Positions 1-22,137 of a DNA stretch of 64,000 nt are shown piece by piece. The notes under the pieces are model-generated. The model had not been told where the DNA came from and made no database searches. It saw only the letters and a program-made list of their open reading frames with translations. The DNA comes from Cliona cf. orientalis (Eukaryota > Porifera > Demospongiae > Clionaida > Clionaidae). The stretch is taken from positions 2,170,001 through 2,234,000 of the forward strand of contig OZ005695.1 of the NCBI GenBank assembly GCA_963930775.1. Direction: 5' to 3'. The translations under genes and the position numbers were made by a program. How positions within the stretch are numbered: position 1 is the first letter of the stretch; every line of letters begins with the position of its first letter.

Positions 1-111
1 GCGCATGGCTATCCGGCCGGATGCGTACGTATTTCCGGTTTGGGGGATAATAAATAGCCAGCGCCAGCGATAATCGATGGTGCATGCTGAAAATCGACAC
101 ACTCGCTTGAA

Positions 112-530
112 ATGGATATTCTGTCCGGAGAGAGATCGGGTAACCTGGGACATGTTAAGCCTGCTGCTGCTGCCGATCAGGAGCTCGAGAATTCCAAGAT
201 AAACCATACAAAAGCAGATGAGGACCTCTTCCCCATTCAGGTATATACGCTATTTATAATAACAAAAAGAAGCACAGCTTGATTTAATTCACTAACTACA
301 ATTATGCAAATAATTATTGCGCCTATAATAATATTATAATGATATAGTTCCATAAGTCAGGGCTAAGACAAAAATTATGATCACCAGCTATTGTTGGTAA
401 TACTGAGATTGGCTGAGCTGAGTCCATGCCAATGTATGACTATCAGTGACCGGGCTGTGTCTTCACAGTCGGAATCTGATGTATATCTGTGTGTGCATGT
501 GTGTGTGTGTCACGGGGTGTGTATGTGAGC

Positions 531-562
<32 letters not shown>

Positions 563-3500
563 ATGAGCATGTGTGGGAGTGTGTGCTTTTCAAGATACAG
601 CTGTTATCAAGCAAACAGTGGCAATACCCATCCCATGCCAATATTAAATATCAGAGAGTTTGCGATAATAGACTAGTTTAGCTTTCATTCCATTGTGATA
701 ACTGTCACTAGGAATATTTCCTGTGCTTCAGGCTACGGTCAACAAATCTTGCATTGGGTATATATTAGAGTCAGTGATAGCAGACCATCCACCATCTATA
801 ATATATAGGATAGCATTCAAGGGGGGTGTCATAAAATTGTGTACCAACTCTATTATTATGCAATCCATTCAGGTGGAAGATACTTGTATGGTTGCCCTGG
901 CAACAGCGTACAATGCCAGAGAGAGTGAGGGAGGTACCACGAAGCAAGAACTGCTACACTTCGTCGAGGAAGTGAGTTTGAGTGTGTACATGCTTAAAGA
1001 CTTGAAGTTGTTTGTAAGAGGAAGTATTTCATTCATGTTTCGTTTCAACTTCAATAAGATGACAAAGTATCTCAACAAGCTATATAGTGTCTGCATGCAT
1101 AATGTGATGTATTCTCAAAAGTTATACCTTCCTGAACGTATACGTATGAAGTCATCGGAATATTATAGTGTGGTTCTTGTTCTCATGACAGTGCTTTGAA
1201 CTTCCAGCCGATAAACTGAAGCAGCTGAAGAAAAGGGCACTAACTTCGGACGTATGTTCATTTGTTTGTTTCTATTTGCCTAGCTACCGATTAGAGCTAG
1301 CTGTCTGCTTAATGAATATTGATTACTACCGTTTTTTACACACCCACCATCATCATTGCAGAAACCTGAACTACAGTTGAAATGCAAGGGTAAGGGCTTT
1401 CAATGAAATGTGACCCAACTTATATTACTGCATAATTGACCTTCTTTAACCCATACAGTTCTTCGCGCAGCTGGACTGACAGCTAAAGATGCTAATGGTA
1501 CATATTTTTATGGACTTAATATGATTGATGATATTATACAGTTATCGATCTGGGCCTTATCTGTGCTTATAGGTCTCAGTGATCCTTACTGTCGGTTGGG
1601 AGTTCTGAATGAGGTGCATAAAGAGAAGAACACTATCAAGCAGAAGGAGCTGCAGCATTGGAAGAAAGAAAAGTTGGTGGGGAGTGTTGTTGGTACGAAG
1701 GTCAAACAGGCCACTTTGGAACCAGAATGGAATGAAGAATTCTACTTGTGAGTTAGCAACAGATTCTGACATCTAGCCAAAGATTATGTGTAATAATAAT
1801 ATGTCATAAATCTATAATTATTATACAGGTCAGTGACTGAGCCCAATAATGAGTTGCTTGTACTGGAAGTGTGGTAAGTATTTAACTCTACAAAATCATG
1901 CACAACCTGAAGGGGGATTATCATCATTGATGTTTGCCAATCCAGTGATAGGTACAGCCTATTGTCGGACTATTAAAATTATGGTCGATTTTATCATAGT
2001 AGGTCACAAATAGTAAACTTTGTGCCTTGGGTTAAAGTAGTGTATGATACCCCCTTGGGATTGCTATAGATGAAAGTAGTCACTATAATAAATATTATGA
2101 CATTGTGTGTGTGTTATCCTTCTGGGAAAAAAATGTAGACAGCCTGAAGTAAGAAGTACAACATTTGTTGCAGCTATTGTGATTACTACTCGATAACATA
2201 CTATTAGGGACAGCGATGAACCTGCCGAAAAAGCTGCTGGAAATAAAATCAAGGGCCTCAAAGGACTCGGCACGTAAGCTATTTACACACAGCTGACAGT
2301 TATAACATGTATTAAGCTAGACTAGCATTTATTTTGAAAGAGAAATAGTCAACTGAGATAAATGTTGATGTTTGAAAGAAAAATTTGCACTTTGCTATAT
2401 CTGTGTACATACAATTGACAGAAGGTGCATGTTGTGTTGTGTAGCTACAAATATTTTTTTTTCTTACAGATACATCGCTGAGAAGACGATCCAGAGAGGA
2501 GATGATTTCATGGGTCGGTTGTTCTATCCCCTTCGCTCAATCCCCAACTCTGGAGAAGAGAAGACCTTTGTGCTCTACTCCCACTCTGGAAGGACTCAAC
2601 ATGGCTACATCACACTGCAACTCAGCATCGGAGCAAAGCAGAAGAGAATACCCCTTGAGGTACCTAGCTATATTGTAACAGTAATATTACGATGGTGATA
2701 TTCCTTTTTTTGGAATATTTTAGACACGTCTGTCAGAGTATACAGCACTGACTCGTGCTCTGGTCAACTTTAGTGCCAGAAAAGAGGGTGTATATGTTAG
2801 GAAATGGAATGGAGAGCTGCCACAAATGGCACAGAAATTTCTCGAGCACTACACTGTGCTGAATGACGTCGATTCACTGCAGCAGACCTGCGTGTAAGGC
2901 ATCTCTCTCTCTCTCTCCCTCTCCGTTTTTCTAACTCTCACTCTCTCACTCATTAACTCGATCTCTTCCTTCTCATAAATTCACATAATTGCACTTATCA
3001 TACGCATACACATACTCATCAGTTATCTTTCAGTTCTTGTGAAGTATCACAAGCTCTACACTGTCAATATGAAAGCAATTTGTGACTTGATCCGCAAACT
3101 CAAAGAATATCACCGAGAGTTCTCTAGCACAAATCCTCTCCAGCAATGGGTGAGTAAGATACTACAGATATTGTGTGTGTGATAACAGTGACAATATACT
3201 AGCAATTGGGGGGATAATATTTTGTGGTGTACACACCAGAATAGAACAAGCACTGGATCGAGGATGTGGGATAGACAATTATTAGTTAGGTAAACATCAA
3301 GTGTGTATATAGTCACAAGTCACTAGAATTAAAGTATTCCTTCACACAATGATATACCACGGCAAAAAAAAATTCCCTACTATATCTAGTAGGGTCATGG
3401 GTTGTGTGTATGCAGTGGCCAATGGATTGGCTACCTATACTGGTGCAAGGGGGTGGCTGATGATTAACAATGATGGATGTCTCCCATACTACTTTATATA

Positions 3501-6500
3501 AAAGAATTAGTAAAGGGCGTGGCTAGCCACCCTATCCACTCCCCTGTGGGTCAGCCCCTGGTATGAGTGTGTGTATGCACCAAAATTATTATTCTTTTAC
3601 ATTAATTTTGCAGAAGGAGCAGGTATTTACTGATCTGAATGAGTTGTCTGAGGGGATTCAAGGAGTCTTGATGAATCACCTCAGCATGTTCAGTATTGGC
3701 TCCGCTTCAGGTGTGGAGAAGATAGAGCAGCACGTCAAGTAAGAAAATTAATATTATTGTCATAATAATATATCTGAAGTAGTCTGCTATATATGTACTA
3801 CAAACACGCATGGAAGCTTTCAGTGTAAGTTAGAGAATGGGGATTACTCCAAACGTGGAAGAAAGATAAAGAATGGGGATTATCAACAGCGTACTATACT
3901 GATATATACAATGATTATTTCTGGTCACGTGACTTTCAACCAATCAGATGCATTGAAAAGTGTGCATTAAATCGCGTATTGCATACTTAAGTGTGCATTA
4001 AATAGATATTGCACAGTTTGAATGTAGCTAGCTTTGAAACAAGTCTAAATGAGTCAGAACAAGTCACCCAACAAAAGCGCTTGAGTGTAGAAGCGCGTGA
4101 ACCAACAATCATGTAAGTTTCAACGCATCAGCTTGGTTAAAAGTCACTTAGACCAGAAATAAAACCTTTAGAACACACTTACCTGGCACTGCGTGATTTA
4201 ATGTGGTGCACTCGGATGATGCAATAACGCTCTCGGTGGAGTAATGCACTCGCCTTCGGCTCGTGCATTACACCACCTCGAGCGTTATTGCATCATCCTC
4301 GTGCACACATTAAATCACTTAATGCCAGGTAAGTGTGTTATAAATATTACTTAATGGTTAGTATTATAAGCGCTCCCACAAATCTGACCTAGTAATCCGT
4401 GTTAAAGAGGGACTCCAAATAACTTAGAGACTGGAATGCAGTTGAGCATTAATTAATGCAGGGAGGCATTACTAATTGGTGATAATTAAGTCATTGATGC
4501 AGCATAGAATCTATTAAATAATCATATAATTTAGAGACTATAATGCAGTTGAGCATTTGCAAAGAAGTATGACTAATGGATGTTGCCATCAATGTAGCGT
4601 AGTAGCTGTAAAGTTGACGACCATTTCCAAATGCACCTAGCCAGCATCAACATCAATTTAGAAGTCGGAAATTTCTCTCAGCCACTGCACTCCGCTAGCT
4701 GAGCTATTAGAAGTCATTTCCCAATCTTTTCTGAGACACCACAGCTTAGCTTTACCCGTGTTTGCTGTCTTGCTGCTTATGTTCTTTCTAGTCAGTTTGT
4801 GCCACACGTAGTATTGTGATTGAAGCTTCTCATTGCATTGTCTCCTACAAATATTCTCCACAGGGAGCAGAGTTACAGTGAATCCACTAACTGTGTGAGC
4901 TGTCAGTGTTGATTTTTTGTTGAGGGTGGTGCCAGTTCTTCCACTGGCATCTTCCCAGACTGGATTCATCTGCTTGAGAGCGTAGTTAAGTCTCACCTGA
5001 TCATCATAGGTCGGCTTTCTCTTGGTGCTCATGCTGCTCATAGTTCTCCAGAAGGTTTCTGTAATAATTAGTGCAAAATAATAGTGATAATTTAAAGGAC
5101 TATACAGTGAGTCATTTACATTCTCATTTTTTAGTAGCCAGCTAGATTTACTTACACTACAGACCTATCGTTAAAAACATGGGATTGAGAAATTATTGCT
5201 GGTATATATACTATGCTATGATGTTGGTCTGAGTTTAATACTGAAGCCAATAGTGGACACTAGCTACTAGCGATTAGCTAGCCAGCTGCAACTGTTGGCC
5301 ATGCATACCATACCATACCTGTATTAGGTGTGCTTCTGATCATGAATGTTCCTGCACATATCGTGGCACCCCATACTCTGCCGAGGGGAGGAGGGTAGGT
5401 CCCCCGTCCCGCCACCATATCACTCTCCTTATACTTTTCATAGAGCGGTTCAGGATTCTTGAGTATGATGGCATCTGCATCAATATTTGCTGCATCATAA
5501 CCCCAGTAGTTCAGTAGTCTGATAACTGTTAGTCGTAAGATGAGAATTAAATGAAAACTTTGTTGAATATTCTGTCTTAAATAAGCTTTCCTGTCAACGA
5601 AGAGACAGCTTATATTTCTTTTACTTAGCAGATCACAAAGAGCTTTATCTATTGAGAGGATAATAATATTAGACAGTGGAGGGGTGACTTTTACCTTTGC
5701 CATGATCAACCAGTTTAGCAACAGCTCGCGATAGACTGAGTTTCCAGCTAAAACGTGAATAGGCGATGATTCTATCGGAATCTCTGATAGAATATGCCGT
5801 AAATCATCCACCCATCGCTGCTGAAGTAGATTCACAGCAGGAATAGTGCTTGAAGGAAATGGTAGAGTGAGTGCTGGGGACATAGTCGTCCGATTTGAGC
5901 CTTCTTTTATCACTGTTGAGTTCTCATCTGATCCCGTGAACTTTATCTCTTGATCCTCGTAATCTAGTTGGGCATTATCCTCTTGTTCTTTCCAGGAAGA
6001 ATAATTCTCAGCTAAATCAAACACAGTTAAATAGGAAGCATTTGTATCTTCAGTGAAAGCAGTCGCTGAAGACTTTGGCCTAGGCTTTGAATACTTTTGA
6101 TCAGAGTACAGCAAAAGGATCATAGCACTCGCAAGTAGACTAATTATAAGATAGATCCATTTCAAACTCAGCATAGCTAGCTATAGTAATACACTATACT
6201 TTGAGCTCATTTGTACCTACCTAGTAGCTAAGCTACAAACTGGCTATACTCACGTACATAGATACTGTTCTAATTAAGAGGAATTTGAGGCCATACTTGT
6301 GTAACTAATAGCATAGCAAATACTCTTCGGAATCTTTGTAGTATCAACAGAAATCCACTATGTGTATACATGCATGAGTAGGGTGTGTTCCTTTATATAA
6401 TATGGATGCTTATACTATACTATTAATAGTAGCTAGCTGGTACAGGTACTCTGAAACCTATTGACGACTCAAGGCGTGACCGTTTTGCCCATTAGATGAC

Positions 6501-9500
6501 CACCAATAGGTGTGACCAGCAGTGCCATTCAAATCTTCGCTGCTGCTATAGTGCATTAGTTGTATATGGGAATAGACTACTTTACCCAACCAAGAACCTC
6601 TATATCTTAGTACTTTAGTTGCAGCAATGTGATAGAAGTTGAGCAGCACCTATGCACGAGCCTGAGTGCAATAAGACCGCCCACTATCACTGAAATATCC
6701 AGAGTCGTGACCATAGATTTTGGACTCCTTTCTCTATCCAGAGTGACTGTCATTAAGTATTAATCTCTCAATAATATCCATAGAACACTTTGTGTGGTGT
6801 ACTCGTTTCGGCCGTTCACAGAGCAGCTTCCATCCAAAAGTGCCTCCCTCAAGGAGACTCTGGAGAAATGCATCAGTGTTGCTGTTGTTAACTGGTTCCG
6901 TGTTCTCAATGCACATTTACTACCAAAAGTTGATGTATGTCACTTTAATTAGTTAGCCAAATTGGCTGTTGCATGTAACTAGCTTATCGTCTTGATACGA
7001 TTTCTTCATTGTTGTAGACGGAGGAGGAACAGTTGGCAGCTTTTGTGACTCTATCAGAGCATTGTCTTGACCAGTGCCAGAGAACCTTCAAATGTCTCAA
7101 TCCCATCTTCTTGGAGTAAGTCTCCAAACTATCACCCCGCTTCCCACATGCACTAGTACTCACACATACTCCTTCTCCCAAGCATGCACATGATCAATAT
7201 TTTGTTTTTTCATGCACTGCCAGGGCTGGAGTGGATTATTTCTCATATTTCTTCATTTCGCTAGACAAACTGGTAAGAATGAATTCATGTATTTAAGATG
7301 TTACCTAGTTACATTATTTTTGGTGTCTATATGCTAGCTATGTGCAGAAGCTGATGCACACTTGGAAATACATGTTGAGTCTTCAGAAACGTCCACATTT
7401 GCGATCTATCGCTCCTTTAAGGGAATGTTTGAGATGATGAAATACGTCAATAAGAGGTGAGCTTACTATATTATTATGTGAATACTGGCACAATAATATT
7501 ATTCGGCCAAGAGTACTACAGCAAAGGTTTTCAGAATACTTGCCTTGATATTATAAAATAACATCTAATTTCCTGCAGCATGAGTGGCAGTCTATCAATC
7601 CGCAACTTCCATAAGTGGTTCAGACACGGGGTACAGAGTTGGATAAGAATGGCTATCAATAAGTGCAAAGACTACACTGCCAAGGCCATTGCTGCCGACT
7701 CGGAAATCACGGTCACCAATGATGTTTTATTCTCTAACTCAGCTCTTGATACGACTGGCTTTCTGCTCCAAGTTGGTAGCTTCTGGAAACACCTGGAATG
7801 GCCAATTGCTTCTGTGGCATATGGATATGCTATAGCAGTGGTTCAGGGAATTAGTGAATGTGCTCTCTTTTACGTTGGTGAGGTTTTCAAGAAGCTAAAT
7901 CATCACGACATGTTTGATGAGAAAGGACAATTCAGAGCTACAGAAAAGGTAATCTCCTAGGCAAGCTCTCTCTCATTCTCACTCTCCCTCTCTCTCTTTC
8001 TCTCTTTCTCTCTCCCTTCTCGATCTCTATCTTTCTTTCTCCATCCCCTCCATCTGTGCTTCTATTGTTACCTGCAGGTCTGCATAATCCTCAACAACAT
8101 GCAGCACATTCGACAGGAGTTGTCTCAGTTTGAGGAGAAACTAGAACTTCAATCATTTTGCGATTGGCTGGAAGCTGAAGAGAAATTAGGTGGTCCATTC
8201 AGAGAGCTTGTGAAGAACGTTCTGGAAAGTGCTGATGAGGACATATTTAACAGAATGAATGGAGTCATGCTTGAGATTACCGACAAGGTAAGTTGATTAA
8301 TGATGAGAAATTGTACTGTCCTGTATATTATTGTGTATAATGGCTTACATGGTTTGCTCTTTCTTCAGTTGTCACCAGATATTCAAAGATTTGTTCATAA
8401 TGTAATTGCACAAGACAGAGTGATGAGCAATGAAGAGGTAACTTGTATGTTGTACTTACACTTCATAAATTAACTGATTTGACTATTATTGTTAGTTAGA
8501 TCTTATGTGATAGCGCAATATTATCAAATCCGATATTCAGTATTAATATGTACACTAACTACAGGCTACTGATCCACTACTGGAGTACCTTCAACGTAAT
8601 CTTCAAACTTTTGTCAGCCATCTTTACCCGGCAGTGTTGAAAATGTGAGAGCTTGATTTTTAAATGACAATAAATAATTCAATGATTTTGTGCATACATG
8701 CATCTATAGTATTCTGCATCATGTTTGGAGGGTGTCTGTGGACTCAGTGGAAAAGTGCTTGGGTGAAATTCCCGTAAAGAAGGGCACAGACTCAGCTCAG
8801 CTTCATCAAAGGCTCTTCACAACACTTCAAATCATGAGAGAGTTCTACCACTGTGGGGGAGATGGTCTGAATGATAAAGATTTGGATACTGAAGAATATA
8901 AAGTAAGTTCCGAAATATTCTTCTCTCTCTCTCTGATAGAGTAGAGAAGAAGGTACAGTAAAATGGCACATGCACACACTATAATAATTATGTGACATAA
9001 TAATTATGATGGTTTTAATCTTTAGATTCTCTTTGCGAAATTGGATGTCCTTCGTTTGCCGACAGAGAAGCTGATTCTTCGTTTCTTCTCTGACCTAGCC
9101 CAGCGTCAGCGTGAGGAGGTGGAGAGTGGGAAGGCAGAACTGGGAACTCTTCTGGTCAGTGTGGGCTACCTCAAGCAGAGCTCAATCATAGAAATTGATG
9201 TCATTCAGGGAAGGAATCTCCCAGGATTGGATAAAACTGGTGAGTCAGATCTGCAGAAAAGTCATCAATTTTTCAACGTGGTATTTCCTCTTATTTTTAG
9301 GTTTAAGTGATCCATTTGTTCAGCTAACACTGATGCCTACTTGGGCATTCTCTGCTAAAACTCCTAGCAAGCATATGAAGACCAGCGTTCAGAAGCAGAC
9401 TGTAGATCCATTCTTTAATGAAACATTCAAACTGTAAGTACCTATTCACAATTCTACTGCATAAATGAATGTATGCAGGCTCATTATAGCTAAATGTCAT

Positions 9501-10000
9501 GATATCAATAGTTACTGTTTATGGAACCTTTTATGCTAATACGATAATGACAATAATTACCGTGCTTCTTTATACATGCATGCAGTCCAGCTAGAGAGAC
9601 AGAAGTGGATGTGGACGGAGCTGTGTTACTACTCTCTGTGTTTGATCACGACTTCCTTGGATCCAATGACTTTGCTGGGATGTGCGTGGTGGCCTGCAAA
9701 GACATTCCACGAATCCTGTCCCCTAAAGCTTCGCTCTCTGACCCCAACGCTCCTCAGCGAGTTAACCTAACTCTGCCTCTCTTCCACTACTCTACTTCTG
9801 GAGTGACGCCGGTCTTTGCTGAGCTGGACAACCGAGCCCACGTGGGAGACGCTAAAGCTACTGAATTCTTCAAGAGTGATAAGAGTTCGAATCTGCTTGG
9901 CCCAAGTCTGCATCAAAGTCGTCGACACGGTCGCATAAGTGTCCACAATGTTTTTGATGGTGTAAATTTGCAATCAATGAACTTGCATAGAAAAAGATGA
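112..10000 (+). CDS. UNC13-family protein 1 (BAIAP3/Munc13-4-like, C2-MUN-C2)
   Basis: The family primes and tethers secretory vesicles by acting on SNAREs. Exons I can place: 112-240, 873-971, 1192-1251, 1362-1389, 1459-1497, 1573-1747, 1829-1873, 2208-2273, 2470-2659, 2724-2893, 3023-3149, 3614-3738, 6784-6934, 7018-7115, 7224-7272, 7338-7456, 7579-7948, 8078-8287, 8369-8437, 8565-8644, 8710-8902, 9026-9239, 9301-9433, 9586-10000; phases agree and give about 1117 aa. The C2A domain (about residues 97-277) has AKDANGLSDPY and WDSDEP. The MUN/MHD helical region covers about 330-870. The C2B domain (about 915-1060) has LDKTGLSDPF and FDHDFLGSNDF. The calcium-binding aspartates therefore look intact in both C2 domains. 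An in-frame stop at 88-90 supports the ATG at 112. There is no long N-terminal extension with C1 domain as in Munc13-1, which points to the BAIAP3/UNC13D branch. An extra exon between 240 and 873 is possible: the frame is open from 723. Confidence 0.9.
4171..4343. repeat. Near-perfect hairpin element (MITE-like), about 80-bp arms
   Basis: The two arms are inverted copies of about 80 bp with roughly 85-90% identity. They meet around a short loop containing CGCCTTCGGCTCG. The outer ends read aacacacttacctggca and its complement. It lies in the large intron 3739-6783 of UNC13-like gene 1 and has no coding potential. This is most likely a non-autonomous DNA transposon. The rest of the intron between 3739 and 4657 shows short repeats but no gene. 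Confidence 0.75.
4658..6174 (-). CDS. Type II membrane glycosyltransferase, nucleotide-diphospho-sugar transferase type (PF03407/GT77-like), nested gene
   Basis: There are two exons on the minus strand: 6174-5319 and 5058-4658. They are joined over a 260-bp GTATGG...ACAG intron and together encode 418 aa. Residues 1-22 form a hydrophobic signal anchor followed by a Ser/Thr-rich stem. The catalytic region carries the DxD-type motif IDADAIILKNPEP, and the splice restores IRSTPNT-ETFWR followed by YDDQVRLNYAL. That order (DADxxxLxNP, then CAGxFxIRSTP, then DDQ) is characteristic of Golgi xylosyl/galactosyl-type transferases of this family. A conserved VTLLP and YYVWH follow near the C-terminus. 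Donor and acceptor substrates cannot be told from sequence. The gene lies entirely inside an intron of UNC13-like gene 1, in antisense orientation. The start is the first ATG before the anchor. Confidence 0.82.
6175..6783. other. Intron remainder upstream of the nested glycosyltransferase
   Basis: This stretch must hold the promoter of the nested minus-strand gene and the end of the host intron. I see A/T-rich sequence and a 63-codon minus-strand open frame at 6458-6649 with no recognisable motif, and no convincing gene. Confidence 0.5.
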
Positions 10001-10223
10001 ATACCAGAGCTACAATAATAATTGTTATTACACTAATAATTAATAATTACTTTATTATGGACTTTATAAAAATCATGCATTTTTTTGTATACCATTTTTA
10101 TGTCACCCTATGAATTTCATCAAGAGTCATTTATGATCCCGCCCACGTATAATTTTAATATTCGCTGACAGTGCATTTTCACTGTGCCACCCAGCCAGCC
10201 AGCTTCTCAGCTCAGCAGCCGCC
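10001..10223 (+). promoter_or_regulatory. Short intergenic spacer between the tandem UNC13-like genes
   Basis: Only 223 bp separate the stop of gene 1 from the ATG of gene 2. The first half is A/T-rich with TAATAATTATT runs suited to 3' end formation. The last 40 bp become GC-rich and lead into a strong Kozak context (gccgccATGG). The 3' end of gene 1 and the promoter of gene 2 must both fit here. Confidence 0.5.
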
Positions 10224-19991
<9,768 letters not shown>

Positions 19992-21252
19992 TATAATTCA
20001 CCTTGAGCCTCATAACCTTAACCCTCAGTTGGTTTTTCTAGTCATATCTGTACAATATTATGTACACAAGAATTCGGGTTACTACTTGTCATGTAATTTA
20101 CTGTGTACAAATGCAGTGTGTAATGTATAATAATTATAACACATCTATACAAAGATCATCTTGAGATAATATTGAGATTATAATACTAGTTGGGGACAAC
20201 TTTAGAATTTTTTGAATGATTTTCAGTTTGCAGCAATTTAAGTTCATGCTCCATGAATGAAACAGTGCATGCATATCAGTAGCGTTTCAGGCATGGTATG
20301 TGTATGAAAGTAGTAGCTTCCATGCATGAAATGTGCTGAAACATGCATATCCATGTTTCAGGGGCTCCATTTCAAGTAGCTAGGGATGCCCTGTAATAGC
20401 TATATAGACGGAAATTGAGCATGGTGCTCCTATTAAATTTCTCCAACTTCATAGCAAGTGTATGAGGAGGGAGAGAGAGTGTCCTACTCTGTATTGCTGT
20501 TTGTTGGTAGTTGCTTAGCAACCAAAGTTTTTATAGGCAATTCGCCGGCTATGGAAAGGGGGTGGGTCATCATAAGGTAGGCCAATGATGAACAGAGGTC
20601 AACTACCAACAAAATAGTTATCTGCCAGTAATTGGGGTGCATTCGACCATGTATCTCATGCACCCCAATTACTGGCAGATAACTATTATGTGCAAACACC
20701 CTTTGCCAAGTACAGAGGTCAATATGGTCAGCACTACGAGGTTAAGTTTAGCTAGACCACTACCATGCCTGCAAATATAAGCGGTGTGTAAGATTGTGGG
20801 ATTGTGTAACTTGACCGCTGTACTTGACAAAGGGTGTTTGCACACAGCAATAGGAAGTAAGACACTCTCTCTCTATATTATTATACTCCTGTTCATAGTG
20901 TGTATATGAATACATATACACACTTTTTGTGGTTTACATATGCACGCCTCTTGTGGTTTTACATATACGCAGTATGGTCTGGTGAGGAACTCCCTAAACA
21001 TTTCCTGGAAATAGGTGTGTGCAGCTATACAACACAGCAATATCTTGGATGTGTGTGGACCTTACGGAGCTACGTAAAAGATAGCTGTTAGAACTAAGTC
21101 TGGATCTAAAGCTGGGAATTGATAATCATACTTGTATTGTGAGTGAGATTAAGTACAAGGGTACCTTACGCCAATATACTCTGTCTTGAGCTTCATACAA
21201 TGTTTCACTGCTGGTTTAGTGGACTATTTATCAAATCACTGTACCCTAGAAA
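19992..21252. other. Intergenic region between UNC13-like gene 2 and the deaminase-like gene
   Basis: No gene is supported here. The main content is the composite hairpin element at 20465-20880. Around it are direct variants of catgcat/tgtttcagg motifs near 20260-20370 and an A/T-rich proximal promoter region for the gene at 21253. Confidence 0.6.
20465..20880. mobile_element. Composite (nested) hairpin transposon
   Basis: The outer ends, agagagtgtcctactctgta and its imperfect inverted copy before 20880, enclose two further hairpins. One, at about 20515-20690, is an inverted diverged copy of the repeat in UNC13-like gene 2 introns (shared caaccaaagtttttatagg and the ggggtgca stem). The other, at 20692-20850, has ends gtgcaaacaccctttg and its inverse. 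It looks like one MITE inserted in or fused with another. Confidence 0.65.
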
Positions 21253-22137
21253 ATGGCAACTTATCTGGTGATTATAGCAGTTCTCATAGCTATAGTTTTA
21301 ATCTGTGCTGCTATTTGTCGACTACAACTGCCAGTGAGATGGCATGGTCAACGTCATGATGGGCCAAGGACTACCTCGTCATATTATTACAGCAAGAAAT
21401 TCCGTACGGAGTCTGATGGACCTAATAGGAGTACACCAGTACTACCACTCAAGTTCCATACATTCATCCGTAGAGATGTAATTGATATTTTTAATCAGCA
21501 ACGTGTACGGCGTGACCAATTTGCAGTATTGCTCTTCATCGGTGAAAACTTGGATTTAAACACCAACATTGATACCAGTGTGAGTTTTTACACTACCGAG
21601 GCAGACAGTCAACGCTGTCTAACACATGCCACTTATCCCTTTTGGCCAATAGACCCACAAAATTTTGGCAACTTCATGGTTGCCAGACCTGAACCCTCGT
21701 GGAGCCAGCATGCAGAAGAGATCCTCCTTGAACACTTTCCTAAGATATGGAATGTGTACCAACAGCGAGAGGGCCAATCACCTAAGTATGTAATTCTTTA
21801 TTCATGGACAATGCCTTGTGCAAAAAGGTGTACTCCAAAGCTTATTAAGTGTATTACTTCCAGCAACAAATATACAGAATATACTAAATTCATTGTTGCA
21901 TACACAATTCACTGGCGCAAGGAAGATATATCGGATACTGAACAGAGCAAGAAATCCTTACGTGATCGTGATGTCATAGTTGAAAGGGTGGACTACGATA
22001 AAAAGTTGTCTCCCTCAATTGAAGAACAACGTAGGGCATCTGTCACTCCACCACCAATGCCAGAAGCTGAACGCGATCTGAACCTTCACGATGAAGATGA
22101 GTGGCCATTGTTGACCAAAGAGCAAAAGATTGAATGA
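21253..22137 (+). CDS. Membrane-anchored or secreted AID/APOBEC-like zinc deaminase fold protein
   Basis: Single exon, 294 aa. Residues 4-20 are a strongly hydrophobic signal anchor or uncleaved signal peptide. A deaminase-like core follows: a strand FAVLLFIG (90-97), then HAE (153-155) opening a helix, then a strand ending YSWTMPC with P188, C189 and C193. H153, E155, C189 and C193 fit the H[AV]E...PC-x2-4-C zinc and proton-shuttle pattern. The SW-x-x-PC context resembles the SWSPC of AID/APOBEC enzymes. A further strand KFIVAYTIHW follows. The HAE-to-PC spacing (32 residues) is a little longer than in APOBECs (family knowledge). The C-terminus is acidic with a DEWPLL dileucine-type signal. 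Metazoan AID/APOBEC-like deaminases, some secreted, are known, but substrate and activity here are inference. A polyadenylation-type AATAAA lies near 22385. Confidence 0.7.
   Translation: MATYLVIIAVLIAIVLICAAICRLQLPVRWHGQRHDGPRTTSSYYYSKKFRTESDGPNRSTPVLPLKFHTFIRRDVIDIFNQQRVRRDQFAVLLFIGENLDLNTNIDTSVSFYTTEADSQRCLTHATYPFWPIDPQNFGNFMVARPEPSWSQHAEEILLEHFPKIWNVYQQREGQSPKYVILYSWTMPCAKRCTPKLIKCITSSNKYTEYTKFIVAYTIHWRKEDISDTEQSKKSLRDRDVIVERVDYDKKLSPSIEEQRRASVTPPPMPEAERDLNLHDEDEWPLLTKEQKIE

Noticed and set aside
446-676. 76-codon Cys/Val-rich open frame
   Set aside because: Built on a (GT)n repeat inside the first intron of UNC13-like gene 1; no family features.
4658-5041. Stand-alone minus-strand gene
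   Set aside because: Splice sites and the family motif order show it is exon 2 of the glycosyltransferase whose exon 1 is at 5319-6174.
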